A stretch of 64,000 nucleotides of DNA from Caldicellulosiruptor obsidiansis OB47. GTDB taxonomy: Bacteria > Bacillota > Thermoanaerobacteria > Caldicellulosiruptorales > Caldicellulosiruptoraceae. The notes below the pieces were generated by a model. The model saw only the letters and a list, made by a program, of their open reading frames with translations, ran no database searches and was not told where the DNA came from. The stretch is from positions 1,372,001-1,436,000 of the forward strand of contig NC_014392.1 of assembly GCF_000145215.1 (NCBI RefSeq). Direction: 5' to 3'. Positions 27,745-37,069 of this stretch are shown here, piece by piece (within the stretch, counting starts at the first letter, position 1; every line of letters begins with the position of its first letter). The position numbers were made by a program, and so were the translations under genes.

Positions 27745-27844
27745 TGTTTCACCTCAGCTTCTTTTGTTTTTGTATCAAACAAATTACCCTTTTTAAATAT
27801 AATGATAATATACCAACCCTTATCGTTTTTGAGTAGGTAAAAAG

Positions 27845-28360
27845 ATGAAAAGAAAGCTTGTTAGCATAATTTTTACTTTGATAGTGGTTTATATAATCTT
27901 GAGCATACTTATCATCAAAAACTCAGAAAATTATATATATGTCTACCACGAACCTTCGAATTTATCTGTCCACTACGGTGAGTCGCAATATTCATCAATA
28001 GTACAAAACCTAAAAGTAAGTCTTGAAAAAGTGACAAAAGAAAAATTTTTCATCACATACTCACAAGTTACCGGAAATCAAAGTTATTTTGGTTTAACAC
28101 TTATCATTGACAACTTAGAGAAAAAGAAGATTGATAAGACTGCATTTGAATATATTTATATTGAAGATACAACCACAAACCAAAAATATTATCCAATCCC
28201 TTATTTTGAAATAGAAAACTTTCCCCAAGATCAACCTCTTTTATATAAAGCAAAACTCTATGCTAAATTTCAGCCTTTACCATATGATACTATTTCAATA
28301 AATATCTACTTTAAATTTGCAGGAAGATTGTTTATCCTCCAGAATGTCGATATAAGATAA
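27845..28360 (+). CDS. Unrecognised single-pass membrane-anchored protein
   Basis: 171 residues: a basic start, one hydrophobic segment (about 5-25, uncleaved-looking, no lipobox Cys), then an extracellular region of alternating beta-type sequence rich in Y, F, N and K, with no motif I recognise. AT-rich coding like its neighbours. It stands alone on the plus strand between aroC and the beta-CASP nuclease gene, ending 8 nt from the latter without a clear terminator. The ribosome site is weak (AGTAGGTAAAAAG before the ATG). Confidence 0.7.
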   Translation: MKRKLVSIIFTLIVVYIILSILIIKNSENYIYVYHEPSNLSVHYGESQYSSIVQNLKVSLEKVTKEKFFITYSQVTGNQSYFGLTLIIDNLEKKKIDKTAFEYIYIEDTTTNQKYYPIPYFEIENFPQDQPLLYKAKLYAKFQPLPYDTISINIYFKFAGRLFILQNVDIR

Positions 28361-28368
28361 ATACCTTT

Positions 28369-29991
28369 TTAGTAGTCGTTCAAAGCCAGATTGAGGAGAT
28401 ATCTCAACTCTTCTAAATTTGAATTTAGAGCAAGTAGCCTTTCTGAAGAAATAGCAGAGTGTTTTATACCTTCTTTCAATCTGTTAAGTTCATATTCAAT
28501 ATCCTCAATCTGAGCAAGTATTGAAAGATTGATAAAGGAAGGAAGTTCTGAGAACAACCTTTCTTTGGACAAAACATATTCAGGTCCAATTTCATACATC
28601 TCGCCGCGCGCAGGAACAATTACATCTGCTCCGAACCTGTTTTTTAGTTCTTCTGCAAACTCAAGTTGTACCTCTTTTTCACCGTGGACCACAAAAATCT
28701 TCTTTGGTTTTTCGCTCATGTGTTCAATCCACGAAAAAAGGCCACCTTTATCTGCATGCCCTGAATAAGCCTCGATATACTCTATCTTGGCTTTTACTTC
28801 CACTTCTTCACCAAATATCTTTACCTTTTTCTGCCCATCCAAAAGTTTTCTTCCAAGCGTGTTTGGTGCCTGATATCCAACAAAAAGTACAGTGTTTTTC
28901 TCATTCCACAAATTATGTTTAAGATGGTGCTTTATTCTTCCTGCCTCACACATTCCACTCGAAGAAATTATTATACAGCTCTTGTCGTACTCATTTAACC
29001 ACTTTGATTCGTCAACAGACTTTATAAACCTCAAATTAGGTGGTTCAAGAGGATATATACCATTCTTTATGAACATAGCTGCTTCTGTATCAAAATACTC
29101 TATATGTTTTTTATAGATAGCAGTCGCAGAAGTTGCAAGTGGACTGTCAACAAAAATTTCTACATCTCTTATAACTTTGGCTTTTTCGGAATGGGTCACA
29201 ATCTCTTTTGCAATTTCATATAATATCTCTTGTGTTCTACCTACAGCAAACGAAGGGATTATAACCTTTCCTCCATTTGATATGGTAGTGCAAATTATGT
29301 CTATAAGCTTTTTAGATTTGTTTTCAACATCCACATGAAATCTATTGCCATATGTGCTTTCAATAAACAGATAATCACAACCATCTATAATGGTGGGATC
29401 TCTTAAAATAGGAACATTTTTATTTCCTAAATCACCAGAAAAAACAAGCTTATATTCTTTACCATCTTCTATTATATAGAGCTCAATTATCGCCGAACCA
29501 AGCATGTGTCCTGCATCTTTAAATACAAAACTCAAATTTTTGTTTATTTGAACTTTTTGATCATATTTTACACCTCTAAAGTGCTTGAGAACATTTTCTG
29601 CATCTTCTAAAGTATAAAGCGGCTTTAATTGTTCTTTCCCTTCTCTTTTTCTCTTTCTATTTTTCCATTCAATCTCGCTTTCCTGAATATGAGCACTGTC
29701 GGGCAGCATAATATTACACAGGTCCACTGTTGCATCTGTTGTGTATATTACTCCTCTAAAACCATCCTTGTAGAGTTTTGGAATTCTTCCACTATGGTCA
29801 ATATGGGCATGAGAAAGAATAACAAACTCAATTTCTGACGGATTAAAAGGAAATGCTTCATAGTTGAGCAGTTCTTCAGTTAAACCTCCTTGAAACATAC
29901 CACAATCTATCAGAAATTTTACCCCTTCAAATTCAAAAAGATAACATGAACCTGTTACGCTCTGGGCCCCACCTATAAATGTTATCTTCAA
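28369..29991 (-). CDS. MBL-fold beta-CASP ribonuclease-like protein
   Basis: 540 residues: metallo-beta-lactamase motifs HAHIDHSG (about 62-69) and GDLGN, a beta-CASP domain with the FAVGRTQEIL motif, and the RMMBL motif AYSGHADKGG (about 410-419). CPSF/Rv-type RNA-processing nuclease by family; specific substrate unknown. The C-terminal ~70 residues are helical. I choose TTG 29991 (KITFIGGAQSVTGSCYL N-terminus), with GAGGAG about 10 nt upstream; reading back to 30048 would overlap the DUF3048 gene by 41 nt. Confidence 0.88.
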   Translation of the reverse strand: MKITFIGGAQSVTGSCYLFEFEGVKFLIDCGMFQGGLTEELLNYEAFPFNPSEIEFVILSHAHIDHSGRIPKLYKDGFRGVIYTTDATVDLCNIMLPDSAHIQESEIEWKNRKRKREGKEQLKPLYTLEDAENVLKHFRGVKYDQKVQINKNLSFVFKDAGHMLGSAIIELYIIEDGKEYKLVFSGDLGNKNVPILRDPTIIDGCDYLFIESTYGNRFHVDVENKSKKLIDIICTTISNGGKVIIPSFAVGRTQEILYEIAKEIVTHSEKAKVIRDVEIFVDSPLATSATAIYKKHIEYFDTEAAMFIKNGIYPLEPPNLRFIKSVDESKWLNEYDKSCIIISSSGMCEAGRIKHHLKHNLWNEKNTVLFVGYQAPNTLGRKLLDGQKKVKIFGEEVEVKAKIEYIEAYSGHADKGGLFSWIEHMSEKPKKIFVVHGEKEVQLEFAEELKNRFGADVIVPARGEMYEIGPEYVLSKERLFSELPSFINLSILAQIEDIEYELNRLKEGIKHSAISSERLLALNSNLEELRYLLNLALNDY

Positions 29992-30007
29992 ATTCTCTTC
30001 TCTCCTC

Positions 30008-31078
30008 TCATTCAATCTTAACCTTACCGTATTGCGGTACAATCTCAAACCATGTATTTCCTTTTAAAAGTTTAATTTCTTGACCATTTTCATCTTTTAA
30101 TGTAAATGAATTTTCCATATCAAATTCATAAGTGATTGGAATTGTTTTTCCCATCTGTAGAACATACCCTTTTCCTTTTGAAAAATCCACTTCTTGTCTA
30201 CCTTTGTCATCATTTTTTATTGTGCCATAATGAGCAAATAATATTACTACGTTTTTAGCAGTCAACTGAACTCCTGTCTCTTTGTCAAGATGAGGTTTTT
30301 CTTTGATAAATCTTTTGTAAACTTTTTTCTGAGCATCGTATTCATAAGTAATATAATACCATCCTGAAAAAGTAATCTTTACCTTCGAATTTTCTGAATC
30401 CCATTTATTAATAACATTATCTGTTAAAGGATATGTTTTGTAAGTCTTTTGCATCATGTAACCTTTTTTATCGAAAAAAGTTATAAGTTTTTCCATCGAT
30501 GAATAAAGATTATGTGGCGCTTTTCTATCTGAGGTTCTGTAGAAAATTCCGCCACCTGTGTATATGGCATCAATATGAGGTATAAAATTTTGTTTAAAAA
30601 GCCTGTAAGCTTGTGGACTACCACCACAATGTACAAAGTAAGCTTTGAGCGACTTTGCTATTTGCATAAAATACGGTCTTGCACTCCTTATAGGTCCCAC
30701 TTTTTTAGGATATGTATGATGGTATATTGCCATAATTCGTGTGGCTCCACCTTCAATCAAAGCTTCATAAAGGTATTCAGCTTGATTTAATGAAGATTGA
30801 GGAATTGCTCCTGGTTCATTATTAATCATAACTGCTATTACTTGATGTTCCTCTTTTTGGTAAATGGCCTCTCCGGTGAATTTGCAAAGATAGTCAAATT
30901 GTTCAGTTTGAGCATTTTTCTCCTTTTCTTTTTTGTCTGCTTGCAAAGTTTTATCTGCTTTTGAGATATTAACTTTTTGACTATTTTTTTTACCACACGC
31001 TGATAAAGAAAAAAGTAGTATTCCAACTATTATAAGCGTTAAAATCTTTTTTAAACAAGGCCTTTTCTGGCATTTCAT
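30008..31078 (-). CDS. DUF3048-domain lipoprotein (YerB-like)
   Basis: 356 residues: lipoprotein signal with lipobox LSAC (Cys about 28), a Lys/Gln-rich linker (29-60), then the DUF3048 domain with VIAVMINNEPGAIPQSSLNQAEYLYEALIEGG-type region (about 80-112) and GPIRSARPYF. Function not established for the family; cell-surface location is inferred from the lipobox. Follows the kinase-phosphatase fusion by 13 nt. Confidence 0.88.
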   Translation of the reverse strand: MKCQKRPCLKKILTLIIVGILLFSLSACGKKNSQKVNISKADKTLQADKKEKEKNAQTEQFDYLCKFTGEAIYQKEEHQVIAVMINNEPGAIPQSSLNQAEYLYEALIEGGATRIMAIYHHTYPKKVGPIRSARPYFMQIAKSLKAYFVHCGGSPQAYRLFKQNFIPHIDAIYTGGGIFYRTSDRKAPHNLYSSMEKLITFFDKKGYMMQKTYKTYPLTDNVINKWDSENSKVKITFSGWYYITYEYDAQKKVYKRFIKEKPHLDKETGVQLTAKNVVILFAHYGTIKNDDKGRQEVDFSKGKGYVLQMGKTIPITYEFDMENSFTLKDENGQEIKLLKGNTWFEIVPQYGKVKIE

Positions 31079-31091
31079 AAAGGTCCCTCTT

Positions 31092-31790
31092 TCACTTTAT
31101 TTTGAATATTAAAAGCGTTACAAGAATTCCAATAAGTGCACCTACAATTGTTTCCCAAACTGTGTGAATCTTTGCTTCTATCCTACTCTCAAGTACCAAT
31201 AAAGCCATAAAAACAGCAAGTGACACTATAATGAGGTTGTTTGTGAGCATTAAAATAGCAGTTGCCGCAGCAAAAGCTAAAGCAGTATGACCACTTGGCA
31301 TTCCACCTTGCATGAATTTCGTTCTATTTGTTACAGCTTTTACAACTATTATCACCATTGCAACAATTATAAGGGATAAGAACACTACATGAAAAGAAAT
31401 ACCCCTAATGTGCTTAAGGGTTATTTCTATAGGAAGCTTCATTCTATCATAAAAAAGGAAATATCCTATAGCCAAGGACATCAGTGCAGATACCAAAACA
31501 GCTCCCGCTGCTACGTCCTTTGCAATTTTTGCTTTCGGCTCAAATTCTTTTGCTACAAGGTCCACGGTATTTTCTATTGCTGTATTTATAAGTTCTGTTG
31601 CTATAACCAACCCGATGCAGATCAACACCAATATTGTCTCAATTTTGTTAAGTTTAAAGACAATTGTCAAAAAAAGAATTGCAAAAGCTATTATAAAATG
31701 AATCTTCATGTTTCTTTGGGTTTTAAATGCAATTATTATGCCGTTTATTGCATTGTCAAAGCTCTCCAGCAAGGTTCTTCTTTTGTTCAT
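31092..31790 (-). CDS. Fusion of DgkA-type undecaprenol/diacylglycerol kinase with a PAP2 phosphatase
   Basis: 232 residues. Residues 1-118 are a DgkA/UdpK three-helix kinase (ELINTAIENTVDLVA, the catalytic Glu segment, about 65-79). Residues about 125-232 form a PAP2 domain with GGMPSGHTALAFA (about 164-176) and ESRIEAKIHTVWE (about 200-212); the first PAP2 motif (KxxxxxxRP) is not evident. Together they could phosphorylate and dephosphorylate lipid carriers or scavenged undecaprenol at one site (inference). ATG overlaps the ybeY stop. Confidence 0.9.
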   Translation of the reverse strand: MNKRRTLLESFDNAINGIIIAFKTQRNMKIHFIIAFAILFLTIVFKLNKIETILVLICIGLVIATELINTAIENTVDLVAKEFEPKAKIAKDVAAGAVLVSALMSLAIGYFLFYDRMKLPIEITLKHIRGISFHVVFLSLIIVAMVIIVVKAVTNRTKFMQGGMPSGHTALAFAAATAILMLTNNLIIVSLAVFMALLVLESRIEAKIHTVWETIVGALIGILVTLLIFKIK

Positions 31791-32263
31791 CTTGTCAACC
31801 CCATACTATCTAAAATCTGTTCTTCATATTTTCTCATTACTTTTCTATCATCTTCTTCTATGTGGTCAAAACCTAAAAGATGCAAAACAGAATGCACAGT
31901 TAAATATGCAACTTCTCTTTCCAATGAGTGACCAAATTCTTTCGCCTGCTGCAGTGCCTTTTCGATAGAAATTACAATATCGCCAAGAGGAATCTCATCC
32001 TCCACAACTACTATATCTTCCTGCAATTGACCATTTTTGAATTCAAATATAGGAAATGATAGTACATCTGTCTCTTTGTTGACATTTCTATAATTTCTAT
32101 TTAGCTCCTTTATGAAGTTGTTGTCAACTATGAGCACGCTGACTTCAAAGTTCTCTTCTTGCAAGAAAATCTTAAGGGTATTTGCAACCGAATCCTCAAT
32201 TATCTTTGAGATGTGTTCATCAACATCAACCTTATCCTGCTGATTTTGAATGAATATTTTCAC
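31787..32263 (-). CDS. ybeY: Endoribonuclease YbeY (rRNA maturation)
   Basis: 158 residues ending with the zinc motif HSVLHLLGFDHIEEDD (His about 124, 128 and 134). Acts in 16S rRNA 3'-end maturation and ribosome quality control. GTG start at 32263, with GAGGTGAT well placed, so the gene overlaps the HD-domain gene by 32 nt. Upstream phoH and pgpH neighbours are the usual Firmicute context. Confidence 0.95.
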   Translation of the reverse strand: MKIFIQNQQDKVDVDEHISKIIEDSVANTLKIFLQEENFEVSVLIVDNNFIKELNRNYRNVNKETDVLSFPIFEFKNGQLQEDIVVVEDEIPLGDIVISIEKALQQAKEFGHSLEREVAYLTVHSVLHLLGFDHIEEDDRKVMRKYEEQILDSMGLTR

Positions 32264-33743
32264 TTCTTACCATCACCTCATCTGCTTTGTTTGAAGAGTC
32301 TTCAAAGATATTATAACTAACCCTCTTGTGAAAAACACCAGTTAAAACTTTAATAAAACTTTCAGATATAATTTCCAGTTCTCTAAAGGTCAAATCACTG
32401 CTATTTAGCTGCCCATCCAGAAGCTTTTCTTGTATGACATTTCTTATGGTAGCCTCAATTAGTTGAGGTGTTGGAGAAGAAAGAGCCCTAACAGCTGCTT
32501 CAACAGAGTCAGCCAGCATCACAATTGCAGCTTCTTTATTTTGAGGAATAGGTCCATCATGCCTAAATTTTTCTTCGCTCACTTGTTGATTTTGGTTGAG
32601 TGCCTTTCCATAAAAAAACGCTACTTTAGTAGTCCCATGATGTTGTTTTATAATGTCAAGAACCTGCCTCGGCAGCCTATATTCTTTTCCAATCTCTACA
32701 CCATCTTTTGTATGCGAAATTATTATAAGAGCTGAGAGGGTAGGAGTTATTTTGTTATGGGGGTCTTCTTCAATAATCTGGTTTTCTTTAAAATAAAAAG
32801 GCCTTTTTAGTTTTCCTATGTCGTGATAATAAGCACCTATGCGGGCAAGGAGGTAATTGCCACCAACCGCCTCACAAGCAATCTCAGCTAAATTACCCAC
32901 TATTAAACTGTGATGATAAGTTCCTGGTGCTTCAAGTAAAAGTCTTTTCAACAGCGGATGGTTAGGATTAGATAGTTCCATAAGTCTAATCGGTGTTGTA
33001 AAATCAAATAAGTATTCCCACAAAGGTAAAGTTCCATATGCAATAACAAAAGAGAGTGCTGTTCCGATAAAAGAGTTTACTGAAGTGTTCAACACCTCAG
33101 TGTCGTTTATTTTAAATACCAATTCGGCTGATAAAACAAAAAGTGAGGACATTAAGCTCGCCAAAAATCCGTGAGATATAAATTGCAATCTGTTATGAAT
33201 ACTGTGTGATACAATTGCACACAAACTTCCTGCTACAAAAAGATAAAGAGCGAAACTGAGATTATCTGTCCCCACAATTAGCAGTGATACTATTGAGAGT
33301 ACCATATTAAAAATAATTGAAACCCTAACGTCAATCAAAAGAGAAATCAAAATAACCCCTACAAACACTGGTAAAGCAAATGTTGGTATGGGAAGAAGAA
33401 ATTTTATTAATAGCAGATTTAAAACTATAATAGCACTTGCTGCTGCCATATCCCTGCAGCTGTCTATAAATTTTCTTTCAAAAAGATAAAAGTACACTCC
33501 CATTATGAGAGAAAGTATTAAAATCAATAAAATAGCTGCTGACAAATCGCTTGCTGTTTTAAAATTAGAGTATTTGCCCTCAAAATTAAAAGACCGAAAA
33601 ACTTTATCTAAAATTATGGGCGTTTCTCTTTTCTTTGACAGTGCTATAAGGAGCAATGAGGTTACAAAAAACGAGCAGAAAAGAACAAATCGGTACAAAT
33701 ATATTCTCTTTCTTTCTTGCCATCGTCCAAAGTTTTTAAACAT
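32232..33743 (-). CDS. pgpH: PgpH-type membrane HD-domain phosphodiesterase, without the extracellular domain
   Basis: Family members degrade c-di-AMP. 503 residues: N-terminal membrane helix (about 16-38), a short outer loop (about 39-65), then six or so helices to about 255, then a cytosolic HD domain (HHSLIVGNLAE, about 277-287; YHDIGKLKRP, about 309-318; HHGTT, about 372). Typical PgpH proteins are about 700 residues with a ~200-residue extracellular 7TMR-HDED domain between helix 1 and 2; that domain is absent here. No frameshift is visible. Lies between phoH and ybeY. Confidence 0.88.
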   Translation of the reverse strand: MFKNFGRWQERKRIYLYRFVLFCSFFVTSLLLIALSKKRETPIILDKVFRSFNFEGKYSNFKTASDLSAAILLILILSLIMGVYFYLFERKFIDSCRDMAAASAIIVLNLLLIKFLLPIPTFALPVFVGVILISLLIDVRVSIIFNMVLSIVSLLIVGTDNLSFALYLFVAGSLCAIVSHSIHNRLQFISHGFLASLMSSLFVLSAELVFKINDTEVLNTSVNSFIGTALSFVIAYGTLPLWEYLFDFTTPIRLMELSNPNHPLLKRLLLEAPGTYHHSLIVGNLAEIACEAVGGNYLLARIGAYYHDIGKLKRPFYFKENQIIEEDPHNKITPTLSALIIISHTKDGVEIGKEYRLPRQVLDIIKQHHGTTKVAFFYGKALNQNQQVSEEKFRHDGPIPQNKEAAIVMLADSVEAAVRALSSPTPQLIEATIRNVIQEKLLDGQLNSSDLTFRELEIISESFIKVLTGVFHKRVSYNIFEDSSNKADEVMVRSENIHSKSAG

Positions 33744-33745
33744 AT

Positions 33746-34723
33746 CTATACCTTTTGTTTCTCCTTTCGTTTTTCTTCGTACCTGTTGTAAGCATTTATA
33801 ATTTTCTGAACCAGCTGATGACGAACAACATCCTGATATGTTAAAAATACAAATTCTATTCCTTCAATATCCCTGAGTATCTTTGTTACTTGAACAAGAC
33901 CTGATTCTACACCACTTGGCAAATCAATTTGAGTAATATCACCAGTCACCACTGCTTTTGAACCAAAACCAAGCCTTGTTAAAAACATCTTCATCTGCTC
34001 TGAAGTTGTATTTTGGGCTTCGTCCAGGATGATAAAAGCATCATCTAATGTTCTTCCTCGCATGTACGCAAGTGGTGCAACTTCAATTACTCCTCTTTCC
34101 ATATATCTTTGATACGTTTCTGTGCCGATTAGGTCGTGCAGCGCATCATAAATTGGCCTTAAATAAGGGTCCACTTTTGTTTGCAAATCTCCCGGCAAAA
34201 AACCTAATTTTTCTCCTGCCTCAACAGCTGGTCTTGTGAGAATAATCTTGCTTACCTCCTTCTTTTTAAGGTAGTGAACAGCCATTGCCATAGCCAAATA
34301 AGTCTTTCCGGTACCAGCAGGTCCAATGCCAAAAACAATAGTGTTGTTCATAATTGCACTTATATATCGTTTTTGTCCAAGGGTTTTAGGTTTTACCTGT
34401 TTGCCTCTATGAGTTATAAAGATAACATCGTTTTCTAAGCTTCTTATCTCTTCATCTTCTAAGGTCTCCACTATATAACGGATAGTATGCTCGTCAATAT
34501 CTAACTTCTTCCTTTCCATGTCATGTAATATTTTTATTGTTTTTTCAGCCTTATTTATATTTTCTGGACTGCTGCCTATAATTTTTATGCTGTTGTCTCT
34601 AAAAACAATATTTACGTTCAAAAGTTCTTCTAATGTTTTCACTTTAGAATCAAACTCTCCAAAGATATTCCAAAATTCTTGAGTATCTTCAATATTTACA
34701 GTTGAAACAAGTCTTTCCTCCAA
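33746..34723 (-). CDS. phoH: PhoH-family ATPase
   Basis: 325 residues: N-terminal KH-like part (about 20-110), then a P-loop ATPase with Walker A GPAGTGKTYLAM (about 137-148) and Walker B FIILDEAQNTT (about 229-239). Proposed RNA-linked ATPase; role uncertain. TTG start at 34723 with AGGAGGTC upstream. Between yqfD and pgpH as in other spore formers. Confidence 0.94.
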   Translation of the reverse strand: MEERLVSTVNIEDTQEFWNIFGEFDSKVKTLEELLNVNIVFRDNSIKIIGSSPENINKAEKTIKILHDMERKKLDIDEHTIRYIVETLEDEEIRSLENDVIFITHRGKQVKPKTLGQKRYISAIMNNTIVFGIGPAGTGKTYLAMAMAVHYLKKKEVSKIILTRPAVEAGEKLGFLPGDLQTKVDPYLRPIYDALHDLIGTETYQRYMERGVIEVAPLAYMRGRTLDDAFIILDEAQNTTSEQMKMFLTRLGFGSKAVVTGDITQIDLPSGVESGLVQVTKILRDIEGIEFVFLTYQDVVRHQLVQKIINAYNRYEEKRKEKQKV

Positions 34724-34745
34724 ATATTTCTGACCTCCTACGATT

Positions 34746-35891
34746 TTATTTTTTTATAGCAATCTCCTCCAAGCATTCGTAATCTCTTTTGCATTCAATC
34801 AGTCTTATCTCATTTTTTTCTTTTTTGACTTTAATATATGTTCGTATTGACAAAACATTCAATATTTTCTTGCTTTTTGTAATGGCTGCAAACTTCACAT
34901 CACACTCTTTCTGAGCCTTCTCTTTTATCTGTTCTAATGTAGGAACAAATTTTTTTAATTTATATCTTTTGATTTCAAATATTTCCACCTTAATGGGCAA
35001 AGGAGAAAGTTTATACTCTTTTATTTTAATTTTATCACAATTCTCGTTTTTAGTAACCACATTTTTGAGTTTAATTTCACGGTCTCCTAACACTATATAC
35101 GGAAGTGTAGTTTTTGAAATGTACTCTTTCTGATATAAAGGAATGGAAAAAGCTGTAGAAACATTGTAAAATGTAATTGCTTCAATCTGAGCGTTGGCAT
35201 CCTCATAATATTCAATTCCATCTTTAGAAGTTACTTTATTGTCTACAAGAAGCTGACCAAAAACCACCGTGTCACCTTCTTTAACAAGTAAGTTTCCTGA
35301 TTTTAGTACTATTCTTTTAATAATTCCACTACTTGCTGCGAATATCCTTCCTTTCTTGTTCTCAATTTGCACTGTTTCTCTCTCTACGTATTCCACAAAC
35401 AGACGAGCACCTTCCCTTTTCACCTTCACCCACATCAAATCGTTCAAATCAGCAAGAAGTTTGGTTTCAAGCTTTTTCTCGTCAATTTTATTTTTCAGCA
35501 TAAAAGGCTTTACATCATACTGGTAAAGTTTTTCTTTTATCTTTTTATTTAACAATACGTCTGTGGATCCATGATTTATAAAAACTATGTCAAAAATAAA
35601 TTGATTAAAAATTATCAAAAAAAGTATACATAGTACAACTGTTATCATTTTACATAGCGTTATCTGTTTTAAATAAAAATATATTCCCTTTTTCTCTACA
35701 ATACTTACCTTGCATTTTGTCCTCTTTGCTATCTTTGTTACTTTTCTAAAATATCTAGTCGAAATGCTTATAATAACAGAGTTGTCTTGCTTAGAGTGTA
35801 GTTTCAACAAAATTTTGTTGAAAATGAGTATGTTTAGAAATTTGCTAAGATTTTCTCCATCTACTTTTAAAATGAGTTTGCCACTGCACAT
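34746..35891 (-). CDS. yqfD: Sporulation protein YqfD
   Basis: 381 residues: cytosolic N-terminus (1-78), a membrane helix (about 80-100), then an outer region with a POTRA-like start (about 105-175) and a beta-rich segment. In B. subtilis it is required for forespore engulfment-stage development; role here by homology. Directly after yqfC (8 nt), before phoH. Very AT-rich codon use, like its neighbours. Confidence 0.9.
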   Translation of the reverse strand: MCSGKLILKVDGENLSKFLNILIFNKILLKLHSKQDNSVIISISTRYFRKVTKIAKRTKCKVSIVEKKGIYFYLKQITLCKMITVVLCILFLIIFNQFIFDIVFINHGSTDVLLNKKIKEKLYQYDVKPFMLKNKIDEKKLETKLLADLNDLMWVKVKREGARLFVEYVERETVQIENKKGRIFAASSGIIKRIVLKSGNLLVKEGDTVVFGQLLVDNKVTSKDGIEYYEDANAQIEAITFYNVSTAFSIPLYQKEYISKTTLPYIVLGDREIKLKNVVTKNENCDKIKIKEYKLSPLPIKVEIFEIKRYKLKKFVPTLEQIKEKAQKECDVKFAAITKSKKILNVLSIRTYIKVKKEKNEIRLIECKRDYECLEEIAIKK

Positions 35892-35898
35892 TCTTTAA

Positions 35899-36195
35899 TC
35901 ACTTCTCCTTGCCTGCTTCCAGAAAATATTTAAGTGATCTTACCTCTCCTCTTACAACAATTGTTTCATTGTCCATCCTCTCAATTACAAGTTTATGCCC
36001 CTCAATTAAAAGAGGAGAAACCTTTGTGTTTATCTTAACAAAAGTATCCTCATACCCAATAACTCCTTTATGGTTTTCAACAACAATTTCATAATCGCCT
36101 ATAATAGTAATCCTTGGCTGGTCTGTTATCACTTCTGGTGGAAGCTGAGACAACAAAGCAAGCTGTTTTAGATCTTTCTTCGACCTCTTTAGCAT
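35899..36195 (-). CDS. yqfC: Sporulation protein YqfC
   Basis: 98 residues resembling YabP/YqfC proteins: LPPEVITDQPRITIIGDYEIVVENHKG (about 19-45) and ERMDNETIVVRGEV. The ORF opens at GTG 36225, but ATG 36195 gives the length of known YqfC proteins (about 93). Neither start has a strong ribosome site. Adjacent yqfD supports the call. Confidence 0.85.
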   Translation of the reverse strand: MLKRSKKDLKQLALLSQLPPEVITDQPRITIIGDYEIVVENHKGVIGYEDTFVKINTKVSPLLIEGHKLVIERMDNETIVVRGEVRSLKYFLEAGKEK

Positions 36196-36263
36196 AAAGG
36201 CTTTATCACAAAAATTAGGGTTCACATCTATTTTATTTTTCTTGAAATTTTTTTATAACTTAT

Positions 36264-36310
36264 CCAAAACAAAAAAGTGACCCTCTCATTTATTTTCAGA
36301 AGGTCACTTT
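36264..36310 (-). terminator. Terminator of the rpsU-yqeY operon
   Basis: 9-bp stem AAAGTGACC (36274-36282) with GGTCACTTT (36302-36310). On the minus strand it runs into TTTTTTGTTTT. It lies 24 nt after the yqeY stop. Confidence 0.85.
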
Positions 36311-36334
36311 CTATCTTTAATTATTCTATTCCCT

Positions 36335-36778
36335 TTACAAATATTTTTTAACAATCTCACTTACAACTTTTCCTTCTGCCCTTCCACTCACCTTTTTTAT
36401 AACCTCTTGCATAACCTTACCCATATCTTTCATTCCATTAGGTTTTATAATTTCTATAGTTTCCTTTACAAGCTGCTCTATTTCTTCTTCGCTGAGCATG
36501 GGTGGAAGGTAAGAAGTCAAAATCTCAATCTCTCTATTTAACTCATCAATCAAATCCTGTCTGCCACTTTTTATATATTCAGGTAAACTGTCTTTTCTCT
36601 TCTTAATCTCCTTCGCAATGACACTCAGCACACCATTGTCGTCAAGAACCACCTTGTTGTCCTTTTCAAACTGCAATATAGCAGCTCTCACCATACCAAC
36701 AACATTTTTTCTGACAACATCCTTTTCTTTCATAGCAGTTTTATAATCTTCAAGGAGCTTATCTTTGAGACTCAACAA
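36335..36778 (-). CDS. yqeY: GatB/YqeY-domain protein
   Basis: 147 residues of the YqeY family, helical, with PEYIKSGRQDLIDEL and the C-terminal NGMKDMGKVMQEVIKKVSGRAEGK tRNA-binding-like tail shared with GatB. Function unresolved; perhaps tRNA-linked. Starts at TTG 36778 or 36775 after an AGGAGG site. 16 nt after rpsU, the standard pairing. Confidence 0.93.
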   Translation of the reverse strand: MLSLKDKLLEDYKTAMKEKDVVRKNVVGMVRAAILQFEKDNKVVLDDNGVLSVIAKEIKKRKDSLPEYIKSGRQDLIDELNREIEILTSYLPPMLSEEEIEQLVKETIEIIKPNGMKDMGKVMQEVIKKVSGRAEGKVVSEIVKKYL

Positions 36779-36794
36779 AAACGCCTCCTACTCC

Positions 36795-36971
36795 TTATCT
36801 GCGCTTTCTCCTACGTGCAGCTTCTGATTTTTTCTTTCTTCTAACGCTTGGACTTTCATAGTGCTCTCTTTTTCTGAGCTCAGCTAAAACCCCAGCTTCT
36901 GCACATTTCTTTTTAAATCTTCTGAGGGCACTATCGAGTGATTCGTTCTCACCTACTCTTACTTCTGACAT
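36795..36971 (-). CDS. rpsU: 30S ribosomal protein S21
   Basis: 58 residues, [21 protein letters not shown] to a basic [10 protein letters not shown] end, the S21 pattern. ATG 36971 is preceded by GGGGAGGG at 6 nt; an in-frame start at 36989 would precede the ribosome site and is rejected. Helps the small subunit initiate on mRNA. Confidence 0.96.
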
Positions 36972-37026
36972 CAATTTCCCTCCCCTCAAACCAGGCTCAA
37001 AAACACTATCTCAGGATTATGGTATT

Positions 37027-37056
37027 ATTATAACTCACTTATTTAAGATATGTCAA
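37027..37056 (-). promoter_or_regulatory. Consensus promoter of rpsU-yqeY
   Basis: Minus strand TTGACA (37051-37056), 18-nt spacer, TATAAT (37027-37032), both hexamers perfect. About 55 nt upstream of the rpsU ATG. Confidence 0.85.
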
Positions 37057-37069
37057 ACAGTTTTAAATA

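Noticed and set aside
31389..31931. 180-residue plus-strand ORF
   Set aside because: Antisense to the DgkA-PAP2 fusion and ybeY; Cys/Tyr-rich shadow without a ribosome site.
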